Positions 18,112 to 27,502 of a stretch of 64,000 bases of DNA are shown in pieces (the stretch's first letter is position 1; each line of letters begins with the position of its first letter). This DNA comes from JAJRZL01 sp964557855. Its GTDB lineage: Bacteria > Zixibacteria > MSB-5A5 > GN15 > FEB-12. Both the position numbers and the translations under genes were made by a program. The stretch covers positions 1-64,000 of the forward strand of contig CAZLBP010000006.1 in assembly GCA_964557855.1 (NCBI GenBank), written 5' to 3'. The notes under the pieces are model-generated. The model was given only the letters and a program-made list of their open reading frames with translations. It did no database searches and was not told the DNA's origin.

Positions 18112-19134
18112 TCAATAACTCGCCTCGCCCAACTTCACCTTGCCTCGGAATATCCAGTACACGGCCGTGGTGTATGTCAGCACCAGCGGCATGCCAATCA
18201 GGGCAATAATACCCATTATCTGCAGCGTCTTCTCCGATGAAGCGGCGTTGTAGATGGTCAGGCTGTTCTGAGGGAGGGGATTGGACTCGATCAGATGGGG
18301 ATACATGCCGATTCCGAACAGAGCCAGCAGGGCCGCCACCGCCGCGCAGGACGACAGGAACGCCCGGAAGTAGCGCTCATGGTGAATTTCACGGGGAATG
18401 TTGGCAATGGCCAGCATGTTCAGCAACGGCAGGATGAAGAGCCAAAGATGCGCTTTGATGTTGGTTGTCATATGCGGCACATACAGCAGCGTGGCCATGG
18501 TGGTAGTCACGTAGCAGATAACGAAGAAAATGATCGTGTTGTTAATCCAACCCCGGATTTTGTCACGCAGCTCTTCTTCGGTCTTCATGACAACATAAAT
18601 CGCGCCGTGCATCATGAACAGAGCGACCGTGGTAATCCCGACCAATAGAGCGTACGGATTCAACAGCGCCCAGAAACTGCCGGTGTACACGTAATTTTCA
18701 TCCAGCGGTATGCCCCAGGTGATGTTGCCGAGAGCGACTCCGATCAGAAGCGCGCCGCTGACGCTGGCGGCACTGAAGCCGACGTCCCAGATGCGGCGCC
18801 ACGTCCGGCTCTCGCGTTTGGAGCGAAATTCGATCGCCACCGCCCGGAAAATGAGCGCGAACAGGAGAAACATCATGGCCATGTAGAAGCCGGAGAACGC
18901 CGAAGCATACACTTCCGGAAACGCCGCAAACAGCGCCCCGCCGCCGGTCACCAGCCAGACTTCGTTACCGTCCCAAACCGGCCCGATCGAGTTGATCATC
19001 AACCGTCGCTCGGTGTCCGTCTTCGTGAACAGGTGCAAAGCACCCACGCCGAGGTCAAATCCATCCAGGATGGCATACCCCATGAACAGGATACCGACCA
19101 AACCGAACCAGACAGTGTTAAGATCCAGACTCAT
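18112..19134 (-). CDS. cydB: Cytochrome bd quinol oxidase subunit II
   Basis: Integral membrane subunit of the high-affinity, oxygen-reducing quinol oxidase. The 340 residues show about eight to nine transmembrane segments and the family start FGLVGILFMGYAILDGFDLGVG; the conserved GPVWDGNEVWLVTGGGALFAAFP follows at about residue 50. It overlaps cydA by 4 nt (ATGA), so translation is coupled. No small CydX-type subunit is visible downstream. Expression under low oxygen is usual for this complex, but no regulatory site is recognised here. Confidence 0.95.
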   Translation of the reverse strand: MSLDLNTVWFGLVGILFMGYAILDGFDLGVGALHLFTKTDTERRLMINSIGPVWDGNEVWLVTGGGALFAAFPEVYASAFSGFYMAMMFLLFALIFRAVAIEFRSKRESRTWRRIWDVGFSAASVSGALLIGVALGNITWGIPLDENYVYTGSFWALLNPYALLVGITTVALFMMHGAIYVVMKTEEELRDKIRGWINNTIIFFVICYVTTTMATLLYVPHMTTNIKAHLWLFILPLLNMLAIANIPREIHHERYFRAFLSSCAAVAALLALFGIGMYPHLIESNPLPQNSLTIYNAASSEKTLQIMGIIALIGMPLVLTYTTAVYWIFRGKVKLGEASY

Positions 19135-20504
19135 GCCCGCTGCCCTCCTTTACCGATAGTCAGTTCTTCATCGGCGGCGCCTGTGATGCTCTCCGGTCCG
19201 TGTTGTATTTTCTCATTAAGCAGGTAGACGAACAGCACAAAGAGGAGCGTGTATATCAGCCCAAAGAGAATGAGTGAACTCCAGATCTCACCGGTGGTGA
19301 CACCCTGACTGACGGCCTCATTGGTGCGCAGTAAACCATACACAATCCACGGCTGCCGGCCTACCTCGGCGCTCATCCAGCCCAGCTGGTTGGCAGCCTG
19401 GGGCAGCAGCACCGAAAAGACCAGTATCCACAGGAACCAACGCATCCGCCACAGGGTACCGCGCCAAACCACGAAGCCGGCGAACACCGCCAGTACGATG
19501 AGAAGCGTGCCGATGCCGACCATGGCATGGTACGACTGAAAAACGATGTTCACCGGCGGGCGATCTTCGGGGAGAAAGGCCTTCAGGCCGGTGACCGGGG
19601 CTTCCGCGTCCTGGTACAACAGCCAGCTAAGCAGGCCGGGGATTTCTATACCGTACACCGTTTCGTTCTCTTCGTCGACCCAGCCGAATATGTACTGCCC
19701 GGCCGGCGCCAAGGCTTCATAGTGGCCCTCGAACGCCGCCAGCTTAGCCGGTTGCGTCTCAGCCACCGTCACTGCTGAACTGTGACCGGTGACCAGTTGC
19801 AGGATAGAGGCGACAACAGCTATAACAATGCCGATTTTTATCGAACCGAACGCAAACTCGCGATGTTTTTTCTTCAGCAGGTACCAGGCCGACACGCTCA
19901 GGACAAAGAAAGCGCCGGCTTGCCAGCACCCCATGTAGACATGACTGATGCGGTCCAGGGTGGACGGGTTGAAAAGCATGGCCCAGAAATCAGTAATCTC
20001 CGCCCGCATGCCGTTGGCGGCTTCAACGATGTGGTGTCCGGCAGGCGTTTGTTGCCAGGAATTCGCCACTACAATCCAGATGGCCGAGAAATGGGCGCCG
20101 GCGGCGACAAGTACGGTCGAAAGGAAATGGGTCCTGGGCTTCACCTTGTCCCAGCCGAACAAGAGAATGGCCAGGAAACCCGATTCGAGAAAGAAGGCGA
20201 AAATACCTTCGGCGGCCAGGGCGCTGCCAAACACATCGCCGACGTAGCGCGAGTACACCGCCCAGTTGGTGCCGAACTGGAATTCCATGACGATACCGGT
20301 GGCCACCCCGAGCGCGAATATCAAGCCGAAGATCTTAACCCAGAAGCGGGTGATATTCTCGAAAGTCTTGTTCTTCGTCTTGAGATAGACCCCTTCGGAA
20401 ATGACCAGGAACAGCCCCAGCCCAATCGACAGAACGGGGAAGAGGTAGTGAAACATCACCGTCAGGGCGAACTGGATTCGGGAAAGAAATACGGGATCAT
20501 CCAT
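19131..20504 (-). CDS. cydA: Cytochrome bd quinol oxidase subunit I
   Basis: Heme-carrying subunit that oxidises quinol and reduces oxygen. Landmarks: RIQFALTVMFHYLFP with the heme b595 His ligand near residue 19, AEGIFAFFLESGF with the conserved Glu pair near 100-108, HVYMGCWQAGAFF with the b558 His near 185, and GRQPWIVYGLLRT near 390. The quinol loop (ALAPAGQYIFGWVDEENETVYGI region) is short, as in the Firmicutes-type short-Q-loop enzymes. It lies 15 nt downstream of a DUF1737 gene and overlaps cydB by 4 nt, giving a three-gene operon. Confidence 0.95.
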   Translation of the reverse strand: MDDPVFLSRIQFALTVMFHYLFPVLSIGLGLFLVISEGVYLKTKNKTFENITRFWVKIFGLIFALGVATGIVMEFQFGTNWAVYSRYVGDVFGSALAAEGIFAFFLESGFLAILLFGWDKVKPRTHFLSTVLVAAGAHFSAIWIVVANSWQQTPAGHHIVEAANGMRAEITDFWAMLFNPSTLDRISHVYMGCWQAGAFFVLSVSAWYLLKKKHREFAFGSIKIGIVIAVVASILQLVTGHSSAVTVAETQPAKLAAFEGHYEALAPAGQYIFGWVDEENETVYGIEIPGLLSWLLYQDAEAPVTGLKAFLPEDRPPVNIVFQSYHAMVGIGTLLIVLAVFAGFVVWRGTLWRMRWFLWILVFSVLLPQAANQLGWMSAEVGRQPWIVYGLLRTNEAVSQGVTTGEIWSSLILFGLIYTLLFVLFVYLLNEKIQHGPESITGAADEELTIGKGGQRA

Positions 20505-20519
20505 GAGGCGACTCTTTCT

Positions 20520-20666
20520 CTATTCCCTGATGAGGGCCTGATAGAAGATGCCGGGGGTAAATATCAAACCACTCTGCGGTTTCCAGCCCTCGGATATGAG
20601 CTGCGAGACCTGTTTCTCGATTTCCCGGGTTTCCTCAGCGTGGATCACTTTGTACTTCACGGACAT
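20520..20666 (-). CDS. DUF1737 small protein upstream of cydAB
   Basis: A 46-48 residue protein: SVKYKVIHAEETREIEK, VSQLISEGWKPQSGL and FYQALIRE match the small DUF1737 family (strand, helix, then EGWxPxGG and YQAxI). AGGAGG abuts the ATG at 20666 with no spacer, whereas the in-frame GTG at 20660 has an ideal 6-nt spacing, so the GTG is probably the true start. The gene ends 15 nt before cydA. DUF1737 has no known function; its place as first gene of the cyd operon suggests a link to bd-oxidase assembly or regulation (inference). Confidence 0.75.
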   Translation of the reverse strand: MSVKYKVIHAEETREIEKQVSQLISEGWKPQSGLIFTPGIFYQALIRE

Positions 20667-20777
20667 CCTCCTGATTACAACTCTTCAGCGGCAGGATAGC
20701 CTGACCTGCCGGCACGGTCAATCTCTCCGATATCCGGTAGAGTAAGTAACTGTGAAGATGATTCCAAGTGAATAAAA

Positions 20778-20850
20778 TGACCCCAACGGGAGTCGAACCC
20801 GTGTTTACGCCGTGAAAGGGCGTCGTCCTGGGCCACTAGACGATGGGGTC
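20778..20850 (-). tRNA. tRNA-Glu (anticodon UUC)
   Basis: Read on the minus strand, a 73-nt cloverleaf begins GACCCCATCGTCTAGTGG, has anticodon stem ACGCC/GGCGT around loop CTTTCAC with anticodon TTC, a T arm with GGTTCGACTCC, and acceptor GGGGTC plus discriminator A. The 3' CCA is not encoded. All stems pair. It lies upstream of the cyd operon on the same strand. Confidence 0.95.
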
Positions 20851-20874
20851 ATAGACAAGGCTTTCAGGTCCGGT

Positions 20875-20902
20875 ATAATAGGCAATCCAGACCCGGTGTC
20901 AA
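20875..20902 (-). promoter_or_regulatory. Promoter of tRNA-Glu
   Basis: On the minus strand, TTGACA (20902-20897), a 16-nt spacer and TATTAT (20880-20875) lie about 25 nt before the first tRNA base. It is a good sigma-70-type match and calibrates what promoters look like in this genome. Confidence 0.75.
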
Positions 20903-21050
20903 GCAACTAATAACGCCTGGGGAGCCAAAAAGTTCAGGGAGTGTGCCGCAACTTCCTACAGGTTACGTGTCAGGTCTGAGTCCCTTTGACACCGGATCAG
21001 GACGAGACACAACACAGAACTATCGATCGCCACCGATCCGTCGGATTCGC

Positions 21051-21090
21051 AGAAAAAAGACCCATAAGCAGGACTTGCTCATGGGTCTTA
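21051..21090 (-). terminator. Rho-independent terminator of the DNRLRE/SdrD-B lipoprotein gene
   Basis: On the minus strand, AAGACCCATGAGCA pairs with TGCTTATGGGTCTT (one mismatch-like position), closing a short loop, followed by TTTTTCT. It lies about 40 nt past the stop of the gene at 21130-22638. Confidence 0.85.
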
Positions 21091-21129
21091 TCTCTTAGTG
21101 ACGGAATCGACGATTAATCAGATCAGTTA

Positions 21130-22638
21130 TTAGCCTCGTCCGCGTCCGCGGCCACGATCGCCCCCTTCGCCGTCGTCATCGTCATCGTCGTCTTCGTCAT
21201 CCTGGTCATCGCAGTGGCCCGGTCCGATATCGCCGTTGTTATAATCATCCAGCATGTCTTTCCAGTCGCCGACCATATCCTGATCCTCTTCGTTGAGACC
21301 AGACCAGTCGTTCCAATCGTACATGGCCAGGAATGCGTCAGCGTCGGCAATCGCATCGGCGACGTCGTTGTCGCTCGCACCGCTGTTGATACTGAGCTTG
21401 GCCGCGAGCAGTTGGGCGTAAAGTTTGGTGATGCCGTTACTCGGATGTCCGTACGTCATCATTTTGAGGACATCGCGGGCGATTGCAGAATCGGTAACGG
21501 CCAGGCTCTTGGCGCCACCATCAGTACCGAGCCAAATCGGAAGCAGGGGCGAAACTTCATTGTCCTGCGGCCCGAATCCAGCGTGATTCATCCAGTAACC
21601 GATAGTACGGGTGCAGCCCTCCATCATCGGCTCATACATGCCGGCATCCCACGACAGATCGGTTTCGCCCGGATCAAGCGTGGTGCAGATGGTTTTGCCG
21701 GTCGTCATGTCGGCATCACTGTCCATATCATCGGCGCCCTGATCCTGCGGGCTGAAAACATAACCGCTCAGCAACTCGAATTCAACGTAGTAGTCGCCGG
21801 GCATGAGGCCGGAGAACAGATAGTAGCCGTCGGCATCTGTCGTAGTGGTGGCCAGCAGCGTGTCGAAGCAATCATAGAGACTGACGGTAACTCCGGGAAT
21901 ACCTGCCTCGCCACTATCTTGAATTCCGTCCATGTTGTCATCGTACCAGACATAGTCGCCGATAGCGGCCAGTTCCGGCTCTTCTACCGGCAGCTCGAAC
22001 CAGAGCAGCGCTTGTTTTTCCAGAAGCGTGTCAGCTGCATAACCGGTGAAATAGATGGTCTCGGTACCGAAGTTATCATCGGCCAGGAATTCATTGATGT
22101 ACGTATCAGCGGTCGTCTCGACCACTTCACAGACGGTGTCCGCACCGTCGAGATAACATACTTCCAGGTAGGAGATGTTGGTTCCTGATTCGCGGCTGTA
22201 ATAAATGGCGCGTGGATACTCTACAATTTCCTGATCCAGCAGCAAGCCGTCATTCGGATAGCTGCCGTCGAGCCAACCCTGCACCAAACCGGTCACATCG
22301 ACCATGCGCCAGCCCACGATATCACAGGCGAAGGATCCCTCGACAGAGGCATCGTAGGCGCCGCCGAAGTTATTCCAGGTAACTCCCGTCGGCCCGGCTT
22401 CATCCCAACTGTCGGTGACACGGTGGACATTGACCGTTTGATTGCTCGGTTCAATAATGTTAACGTTTAAGGCAGCAGATAACAGAGTCGCACCCGGGGG
22501 TATAGCCACTTTGGGGCCCGGCTGCTGAAACTCGTTAACTTTCTCCTGACTTGTCAGGGGGTTGTCATTGTTGCTGCACCCGGCAATAATAAGCCCGAGT
22601 ACAAGTACGAATGACAGAGTGATTCTCAGCTTTGACAT
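21130..22638 (-). CDS. Cell-surface lipoprotein with DNRLRE-like and SdrD B-like domains
   Basis: A lipoprotein signal ends LVLGLIIAGC-SNND. Residues about 45-215 hold a DNRLRE-type beta-sandwich: ATLLSAALNVNI, DSWDEAGPTGVTWNN, VDVTGLVQGWLDG and ADTYINEFLADDNFG. Residues about 230-330 are an SdrD B-like (Cna-B-type) domain: IGDYVWYDDNMDGIQDSGE and DADGYYLFSGLMPGDYYVEF, with Ca-binding-type DxNxDGxxD. A third region (about 340-450) begins CTRTIGYWMNHAGFG, a motif known from large secreted surface proteins. The C-terminus is an Asp/Glu run followed by Arg-Gly repeats. It is probably an exposed adhesin or matrix protein. A Shine-Dalgarno GGAG lies 6 nt before the ATG, and the gene has its own terminator. 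Confidence 0.75.
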   Translation of the reverse strand: MSKLRITLSFVLVLGLIIAGCSNNDNPLTSQEKVNEFQQPGPKVAIPPGATLLSAALNVNIIEPSNQTVNVHRVTDSWDEAGPTGVTWNNFGGAYDASVEGSFACDIVGWRMVDVTGLVQGWLDGSYPNDGLLLDQEIVEYPRAIYYSRESGTNISYLEVCYLDGADTVCEVVETTADTYINEFLADDNFGTETIYFTGYAADTLLEKQALLWFELPVEEPELAAIGDYVWYDDNMDGIQDSGEAGIPGVTVSLYDCFDTLLATTTTDADGYYLFSGLMPGDYYVEFELLSGYVFSPQDQGADDMDSDADMTTGKTICTTLDPGETDLSWDAGMYEPMMEGCTRTIGYWMNHAGFGPQDNEVSPLLPIWLGTDGGAKSLAVTDSAIARDVLKMMTYGHPSNGITKLYAQLLAAKLSINSGASDNDVADAIADADAFLAMYDWNDWSGLNEEDQDMVGDWKDMLDDYNNGDIGPGHCDDQDDEDDDDDDDGEGGDRGRGRGRG

Positions 22639-22867
22639 GTGTTGATCTCCTTTCGAATACTCAACAACGTTTAAATGTTACTAAATCTAATTGAACTGTA
22701 TCTACTGATATGACCGTTGTTACTGCATTAAAGTACTTGGAATATAGTGAATGTTCCCGGAAAAAGGAAGATTAATCGGGAAATGAGACCAGTATCATCG
22801 CAGTTACTTAAACTGTGCAAAAGTTTACCGTATTGCAACATGTTGCATGAAGAAAACCTGCAAACGA

Positions 22868-24670
22868 TTATCTGTCAATTTTGAGCGCCGCCAGAAACGC
22901 CTCCTGCGGAATCTCCACTCGGCCCAGTGTCTTCATCCGCTTCTTGCCCTCCTTCTGTCTCTCGAGAAGTTTGCGCTTGCGAGTGATATCACCGCCGTAG
23001 CACTTGGCGGTGACATTCTTGCGAAGAGGTTTGACAGTGGCCCGACTGACAATCCGATTGCCGATCGTGGCCTGGATCACGACTTCATACATCTGCCGTG
23101 GTATCAACTGGCGCAGCTTCTCATTGAGTTCTTTCCCCCAATGATACGCCTTTTCGCGGTGGATGATCACCGACAGGGCATCGACCGGGTCGCCGTTAAC
23201 CAGGATGTCCAGTTTCACTAGGTCGGACCGTTTGTAGTACGGCATATCGTAGTCGAGCGAGGCGTACCCGCGCGACACCGACTTCAGTTTGTCATAGAAA
23301 TCGAAGATGATCTCCGACAGCGGAAACGCGTACGACAGCGACGCCCGCTTGGTCGACAGATACTCGGTCGTCTTGTATTCACCCCGCCGCTCCGTACCGA
23401 GCTTCATGATCGAGCCGACATATTCGCTGGGCACGATAATTTGCGCATTGACAAACGGCTCCTCGATATGATCTATCTCGGCTACCGGCGGCAGTTCCGC
23501 CGGATTGTCCACCAGCACCATGTCACCATTCGTTTTATGTACATGGTATTCGACATTAGGGACGGTGTTGATGATTGTCTGCCCGTATTCGCGGGAGAGT
23601 CGTTCGGTGATGATCTCCATATGCAGCAAGCCGAGGAAGCCGACCCGAAACCCGAACCCCAGGGCGGTCGAGGATTCGGGGGTAAAGGACAACGATGCGT
23701 CGTTCAGTTTCAGCTTTTCCAGGGACTCCCGCAGCTGCGTGAAGTCTTCGGCTATCGATGGGTACAGCCCGGAGAATACCATCGGTTTGACATTGACGAA
23801 TCCGGCCAGCGGTTCTTTCGCCGGTGACTCGACCGTCGTAATAGTATCGCCGATTTTGGTGTCGGCGACCTGCCGAATCGAGGCGAACAGATAACCGACG
23901 TCCCCGGCCGACAGAGACTCCTGCGGCACCGTCCCCAGCCTCAGAAAGCCCAGTTCATCACAGTCGTAGCTTCGGTTGGTCGAGAAGAACTTGACGCGGT
24001 CGTCAGTGTGCAGGGTACCGTTGACGATTCTCACCAACGGCATGGCGCCGCGGTAGCTGTCGTACAGGGAATCGAATACCATTGCTTGCAGCGGTGCGTG
24101 CGGATCCCCCTGGGGAGGCGGTATACGAGCGACAATGGCCTCCAGCAGTTCGTGAACGCCGATGCCGAGCTTCGCCGAGCAGGGCAGCACCTCGGATTCC
24201 TGACAGCCCAACAGGTCAACCAGTTCGGCGATGACGTCATTGGTCTGAGCGTTCGGCAGATCGATTTTATTGACGACGGGGATGATTTCCAGATCGTTAT
24301 CGAGCGCCAGGTACAGGTTGGACAATGTCTGGGCCTCGATTCCCTGAGAGGCATCCACAACCAGGACGGCCCCTTCACAGGCGGCCAATGAACGACTGAC
24401 TTCGTAGGTGAAATCCACGTGGCCCGGCGTGTCAATCAAGTTGAAGACGTAAATGCCGCCGTCGGTGGCGTTGTAGTTCAGCCGGATGGCGTGGGCCTTG
24501 ATCGTAATGCCTCGTTCGCGCTCTATGTCCATCGAATCCAGCACTTGCTCCCGCATCTGACGGTCAGACAAGGTCTTGGTTTCCTGCAGGAGCCGGTCAG
24601 CCAGAGTCGACTTGCCGTGATCTATATGGGCAATTATGGAGAAATTCCTGATGTTCTTTATCTCATGCAT
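22868..24670 (-). CDS. lepA: Elongation factor 4 (back-translocating GTPase)
   Basis: Ribosome-bound translational GTPase. G1 is AHIDHGKSTLADRLL, the switch region has ERERGITIKAH, G3 is DTPGHVDF, and G4 is VVNKIDLPNA. The long C-terminus with RRGEYKTTEYLSTKRASLSYAFPLSEIIFDFYDKLKS and the end KRMKTLGRVEIPQEAFLAALK is diagnostic for LepA rather than EF-G. The 600-aa length is standard. It follows the GT39-TPR gene by about 115 nt on the same strand. Confidence 0.97.
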   Translation of the reverse strand: MHEIKNIRNFSIIAHIDHGKSTLADRLLQETKTLSDRQMREQVLDSMDIERERGITIKAHAIRLNYNATDGGIYVFNLIDTPGHVDFTYEVSRSLAACEGAVLVVDASQGIEAQTLSNLYLALDNDLEIIPVVNKIDLPNAQTNDVIAELVDLLGCQESEVLPCSAKLGIGVHELLEAIVARIPPPQGDPHAPLQAMVFDSLYDSYRGAMPLVRIVNGTLHTDDRVKFFSTNRSYDCDELGFLRLGTVPQESLSAGDVGYLFASIRQVADTKIGDTITTVESPAKEPLAGFVNVKPMVFSGLYPSIAEDFTQLRESLEKLKLNDASLSFTPESSTALGFGFRVGFLGLLHMEIITERLSREYGQTIINTVPNVEYHVHKTNGDMVLVDNPAELPPVAEIDHIEEPFVNAQIIVPSEYVGSIMKLGTERRGEYKTTEYLSTKRASLSYAFPLSEIIFDFYDKLKSVSRGYASLDYDMPYYKRSDLVKLDILVNGDPVDALSVIIHREKAYHWGKELNEKLRQLIPRQMYEVVIQATIGNRIVSRATVKPLRKNVTAKCYGGDITRKRKLLERQKEGKKRMKTLGRVEIPQEAFLAALKIDR

Positions 24671-24786
24671 TTGTCATACTGTCTCGTTTCGGGGTGAGCA
24701 AAACGGCCAAGAAGATATGGGTAGTCGGGATTGGTGTCAAATGAATCATTGACCTTTGACGGCTTCACGATGTATGACCGCCTGCA

Positions 24787-26670
24787 TTAATCTTCACCGT
24801 CCAACTCTGCCTCCAGCTCCCGGATTCGGGCCTCCAGACGCGGGTCGCCGGGCCGAAGGTCGTTAAGCACTTGGTAATAATGCAGGGCCGAGTCAATCCG
24901 GCGTTCCTGATAAAAGATATGACCGAGACGATCGGCTGCCGGAGCGAATTCCGGAGCGTTGTGGAGCACCTGCCGGAAGAAATCCTTGGCAGACTCCTGG
25001 TCATTCTTCATCTGCGCAACCTGCCCCAACCCGAAGTTGAAATAGGGATATACGGGAAACAGTTCCAGCCCCTTCAAATAGACTCGCTCAGCGTCATCGA
25101 TACGACGGTCCTTCAGGTAGGCTTGTCCCAGCATGTCGTACACCGCGATATTTTCGGGGGAATATTCCAGTGCCTGCTCGAGATGGAGGGCAGCTTGTCG
25201 GTTGCTGTTCTGTTGGAGATAGGCGTTCCCGATAGTGGCTTCGAATTGCGACAGGTTCTGCTTGGACTCGATATTACCGCCCCGGTTGAGAACGAGTACC
25301 AGCACCAAAAAGACCCCGGCCGTCGAAAAGAGCAGTTTCCGATTCTCTCTATACAAGAATATCGATTGCCTCACGGAGAATGTCGCGAACATGACAGCCA
25401 TCGGCACGATAGGCTGCCTGAAGCGCGCGCACACGAAAAAAAGAGCGATAACGACTGAGAAAAGTAGGATGAACAATATAGGCGCCAAAGTCTCTTTATT
25501 ATTTCGCCAGGCGAGGAACATCCCCACCAGCGCCAGAGGAATAAGTAACCCGCTGGGGAAGTTGAACCCCCACTTCCAGAGCAGGATATTCATCAGCCAC
25601 GAATATTCTCCGGCATAATAGAGCGATTTGTTGTTGAAGATCTCCTGCCCGTGCCAGAAGTAGTAGAACTTCTTCAGCAACAAAGTTGCCGCATGTGGAA
25701 TATCGGAGGTCATTTCATCCAGGGTTTCCGAGAACCAGAACGAAGAGACTTCCGATTGCGATAGATTACGGCCGGCGCGGAATTCCGCCTCGTCAACAGA
25801 AGACGTCCAGATGTTGTCATTGTATTTGCCGATGCGCAGGTTGGGACCGGGCGCCACCACGGTGATGCCATCCGCCTCCTGGTTGTTGCCGATATAGAAG
25901 TTGGCGCCCCCCTGCGTGGAAATCAAGACCGGTTCACCGCCCTTGACGGCATTAATCATGGTCACCGGAAGTATAGGCACGAGTATCGCCAACGCGAAGA
26001 TCGCGGTCTGGAGCACTCCCGCTTTTATATCCGATTTGCCGTACTGGAGCAAATAAACAATCGGGAGAATGACAGCCAGCGGCAGGATAGTAGGTCGCGT
26101 AATGGCCGCCAGACCGAACACGAGCCCTCCCAATATCAGAGAGTTCCGGCTCGGAGTTTGTACTGCCCGGTACAGTCGATACGCGGCCAGGGTGTACAGG
26201 AATACGGCCAGGGAGGTGATCATGATCTCGCCCTCGAAGTATATGAGAGTCGGATAGGCCACGGTGATCAGGCCGGTCCAGAGAGCAACCTTCTGTCCGA
26301 AGAGTCGCCGCGCGAAAAGATAGGCGACGATCCCCGTGAACAGTCCGAGGAGATGCTGGAATATGATCACCGACCAGGGTGAAACACCAAACATCTTGTA
26401 GAGTGTAGCGACCACATAGGGATACAGCGGCGCCCGGAAAAAAGCCAGGTCGGCCGTGTCGCCGTTGATGATATCAAGCGCCCACGAATGCAGCACCAGA
26501 CTGTCCAGAATATAGTTACCGTAGAACATATTGTCGGGCAGGTGGCTATCGTACAGGATACGGAGAATCAGGCCGGTAACGAGAATAATCCCGAGGTGCC
26601 TGACCGGCATGGATGGTTGACGCCGTGTCTTCGGGGCCGGTATGTTCTTTCTTTTGCGTTTAGAACCCAC
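24787..26670 (-). CDS. GT39-type membrane glycosyltransferase with C-terminal TPR repeats
   Basis: The N-terminal 430 residues have about ten to eleven transmembrane segments of the GT-C fold. The first periplasmic loop contains SWALDIINGD and FFRAPLYPYVVATLY, the usual acidic catalytic area of ArnT/PMT-like enzymes. The second large loop contains ISTQGGANFYIGNNQEADG. Residues about 470-620 are TPR repeats (AYLQQNSNRQAALHLEQALEY, AYLKDRRIDDAERVYLKGLEL and further). It probably transfers sugars from polyprenyl-phosphate donors to a cell-envelope acceptor; the substrate cannot be told. It lies 70 nt downstream of cdaA. A sister architecture without sequence identity is at 38108-40045. Confidence 0.8.
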   Translation of the reverse strand: MGSKRKRKNIPAPKTRRQPSMPVRHLGIILVTGLILRILYDSHLPDNMFYGNYILDSLVLHSWALDIINGDTADLAFFRAPLYPYVVATLYKMFGVSPWSVIIFQHLLGLFTGIVAYLFARRLFGQKVALWTGLITVAYPTLIYFEGEIMITSLAVFLYTLAAYRLYRAVQTPSRNSLILGGLVFGLAAITRPTILPLAVILPIVYLLQYGKSDIKAGVLQTAIFALAILVPILPVTMINAVKGGEPVLISTQGGANFYIGNNQEADGITVVAPGPNLRIGKYNDNIWTSSVDEAEFRAGRNLSQSEVSSFWFSETLDEMTSDIPHAATLLLKKFYYFWHGQEIFNNKSLYYAGEYSWLMNILLWKWGFNFPSGLLIPLALVGMFLAWRNNKETLAPILFILLFSVVIALFFVCARFRQPIVPMAVMFATFSVRQSIFLYRENRKLLFSTAGVFLVLVLVLNRGGNIESKQNLSQFEATIGNAYLQQNSNRQAALHLEQALEYSPENIAVYDMLGQAYLKDRRIDDAERVYLKGLELFPVYPYFNFGLGQVAQMKNDQESAKDFFRQVLHNAPEFAPAADRLGHIFYQERRIDSALHYYQVLNDLRPGDPRLEARIRELEAELDGED

Positions 26671-26740
26671 GGCGATTCACGGGACGATTCCGGACACAAG
26701 GAAACCGGGATGAACGGTACATTGACGTTGAGGCATGAGT

Positions 26741-27502
26741 TCAGTTTTCGAGATACTTGCCCAATATCGCTTTGAGTTCCGATTTGCCGACATTGCGCTG
26801 CAGGGCGCCGTTGGCGGCGACAGATATCTCACTGGTTTCTTCGGACACCACGACCACCACCGCGTCGGAGACTTCCGTCACCCCGATGGCCGCCTTGTGG
26901 CGCATGCCGTACAGTTTGCGATAGCGCGGATTGCCGGTGAGGGGGAGTGAAGCCGCGGCCGCGGTAACGTATTCGCCCGAGATAATAACCGCCCCGTCGT
27001 GAAGCGGCGTATACGGCGTAAACAACGTCACCAGGAGTTCCGACGAAAGGGCGGCGTTGAGCGCCTTGCCCGTCTCGGCGAAATTGCGCAGTCCGGTCCG
27101 GCGTTCGATAACCATCAACGCCCCGCACCGGATCTCCGACAGACGAATTGCGGCGCGGGAAACTTCCTCAACCGACTTGCGGCCCTCCAGCATCACGAAA
27201 CGCCGCAACAGACGGCTCTGGCCCAGATGCGCCAGGACACCGCGCAGCTCCGGTTGGAAGACGATTACCAGGACTATCAAACCAAACGTGGCCAGATTGG
27301 AGAACAACCAGGTCAACCCTTGCAGCTGGAACCAGTAAGCGATAAAGGCCACGCCGAAAATCAAGGCCAGTCCGACAATGATCTGCGCCGAGCGGGTGCC
27401 TTTGACCAGCTTGAAGGCCTGGTAGATGATGAAGGAAACGACCAGGATGTCGAAGACATCCTTGACGCCGAAGTTAATGAAATCGTATGTTAATAGAGTC
27501 AT
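26741..27502 (-). CDS. cdaA: Diadenylate cyclase (CdaA/DacA type)
   Basis: Makes cyclic di-AMP from two ATP. Three transmembrane segments (about 10-75) precede a DAC domain. Motif one is LFTPYTPLHDGAVIISG with the metal-binding Asp of DGA. The second motif, usually RHR, reads GMRHKAAIG here (RHK), a conservative change. The 253-aa length is normal. The start overlaps the end of folP by 4 nt; folP-cdaA adjacency is frequent in FCB bacteria. No c-di-AMP riboswitch is seen in the window. Confidence 0.9.
   Translation of the reverse strand: MTLLTYDFINFGVKDVFDILVVSFIIYQAFKLVKGTRSAQIIVGLALIFGVAFIAYWFQLQGLTWLFSNLATFGLIVLVIVFQPELRGVLAHLGQSRLLRRFVMLEGRKSVEEVSRAAIRLSEIRCGALMVIERRTGLRNFAETGKALNAALSSELLVTLFTPYTPLHDGAVIISGEYVTAAAASLPLTGNPRYRKLYGMRHKAAIGVTEVSDAVVVVVSEETSEISVAANGALQRNVGKSELKAILGKYLEN

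Noticed and set aside
19782..20699. 305-codon open frame antisense to cydA
   Set aside because: No family resemblance; cydA is unambiguous on the other strand.
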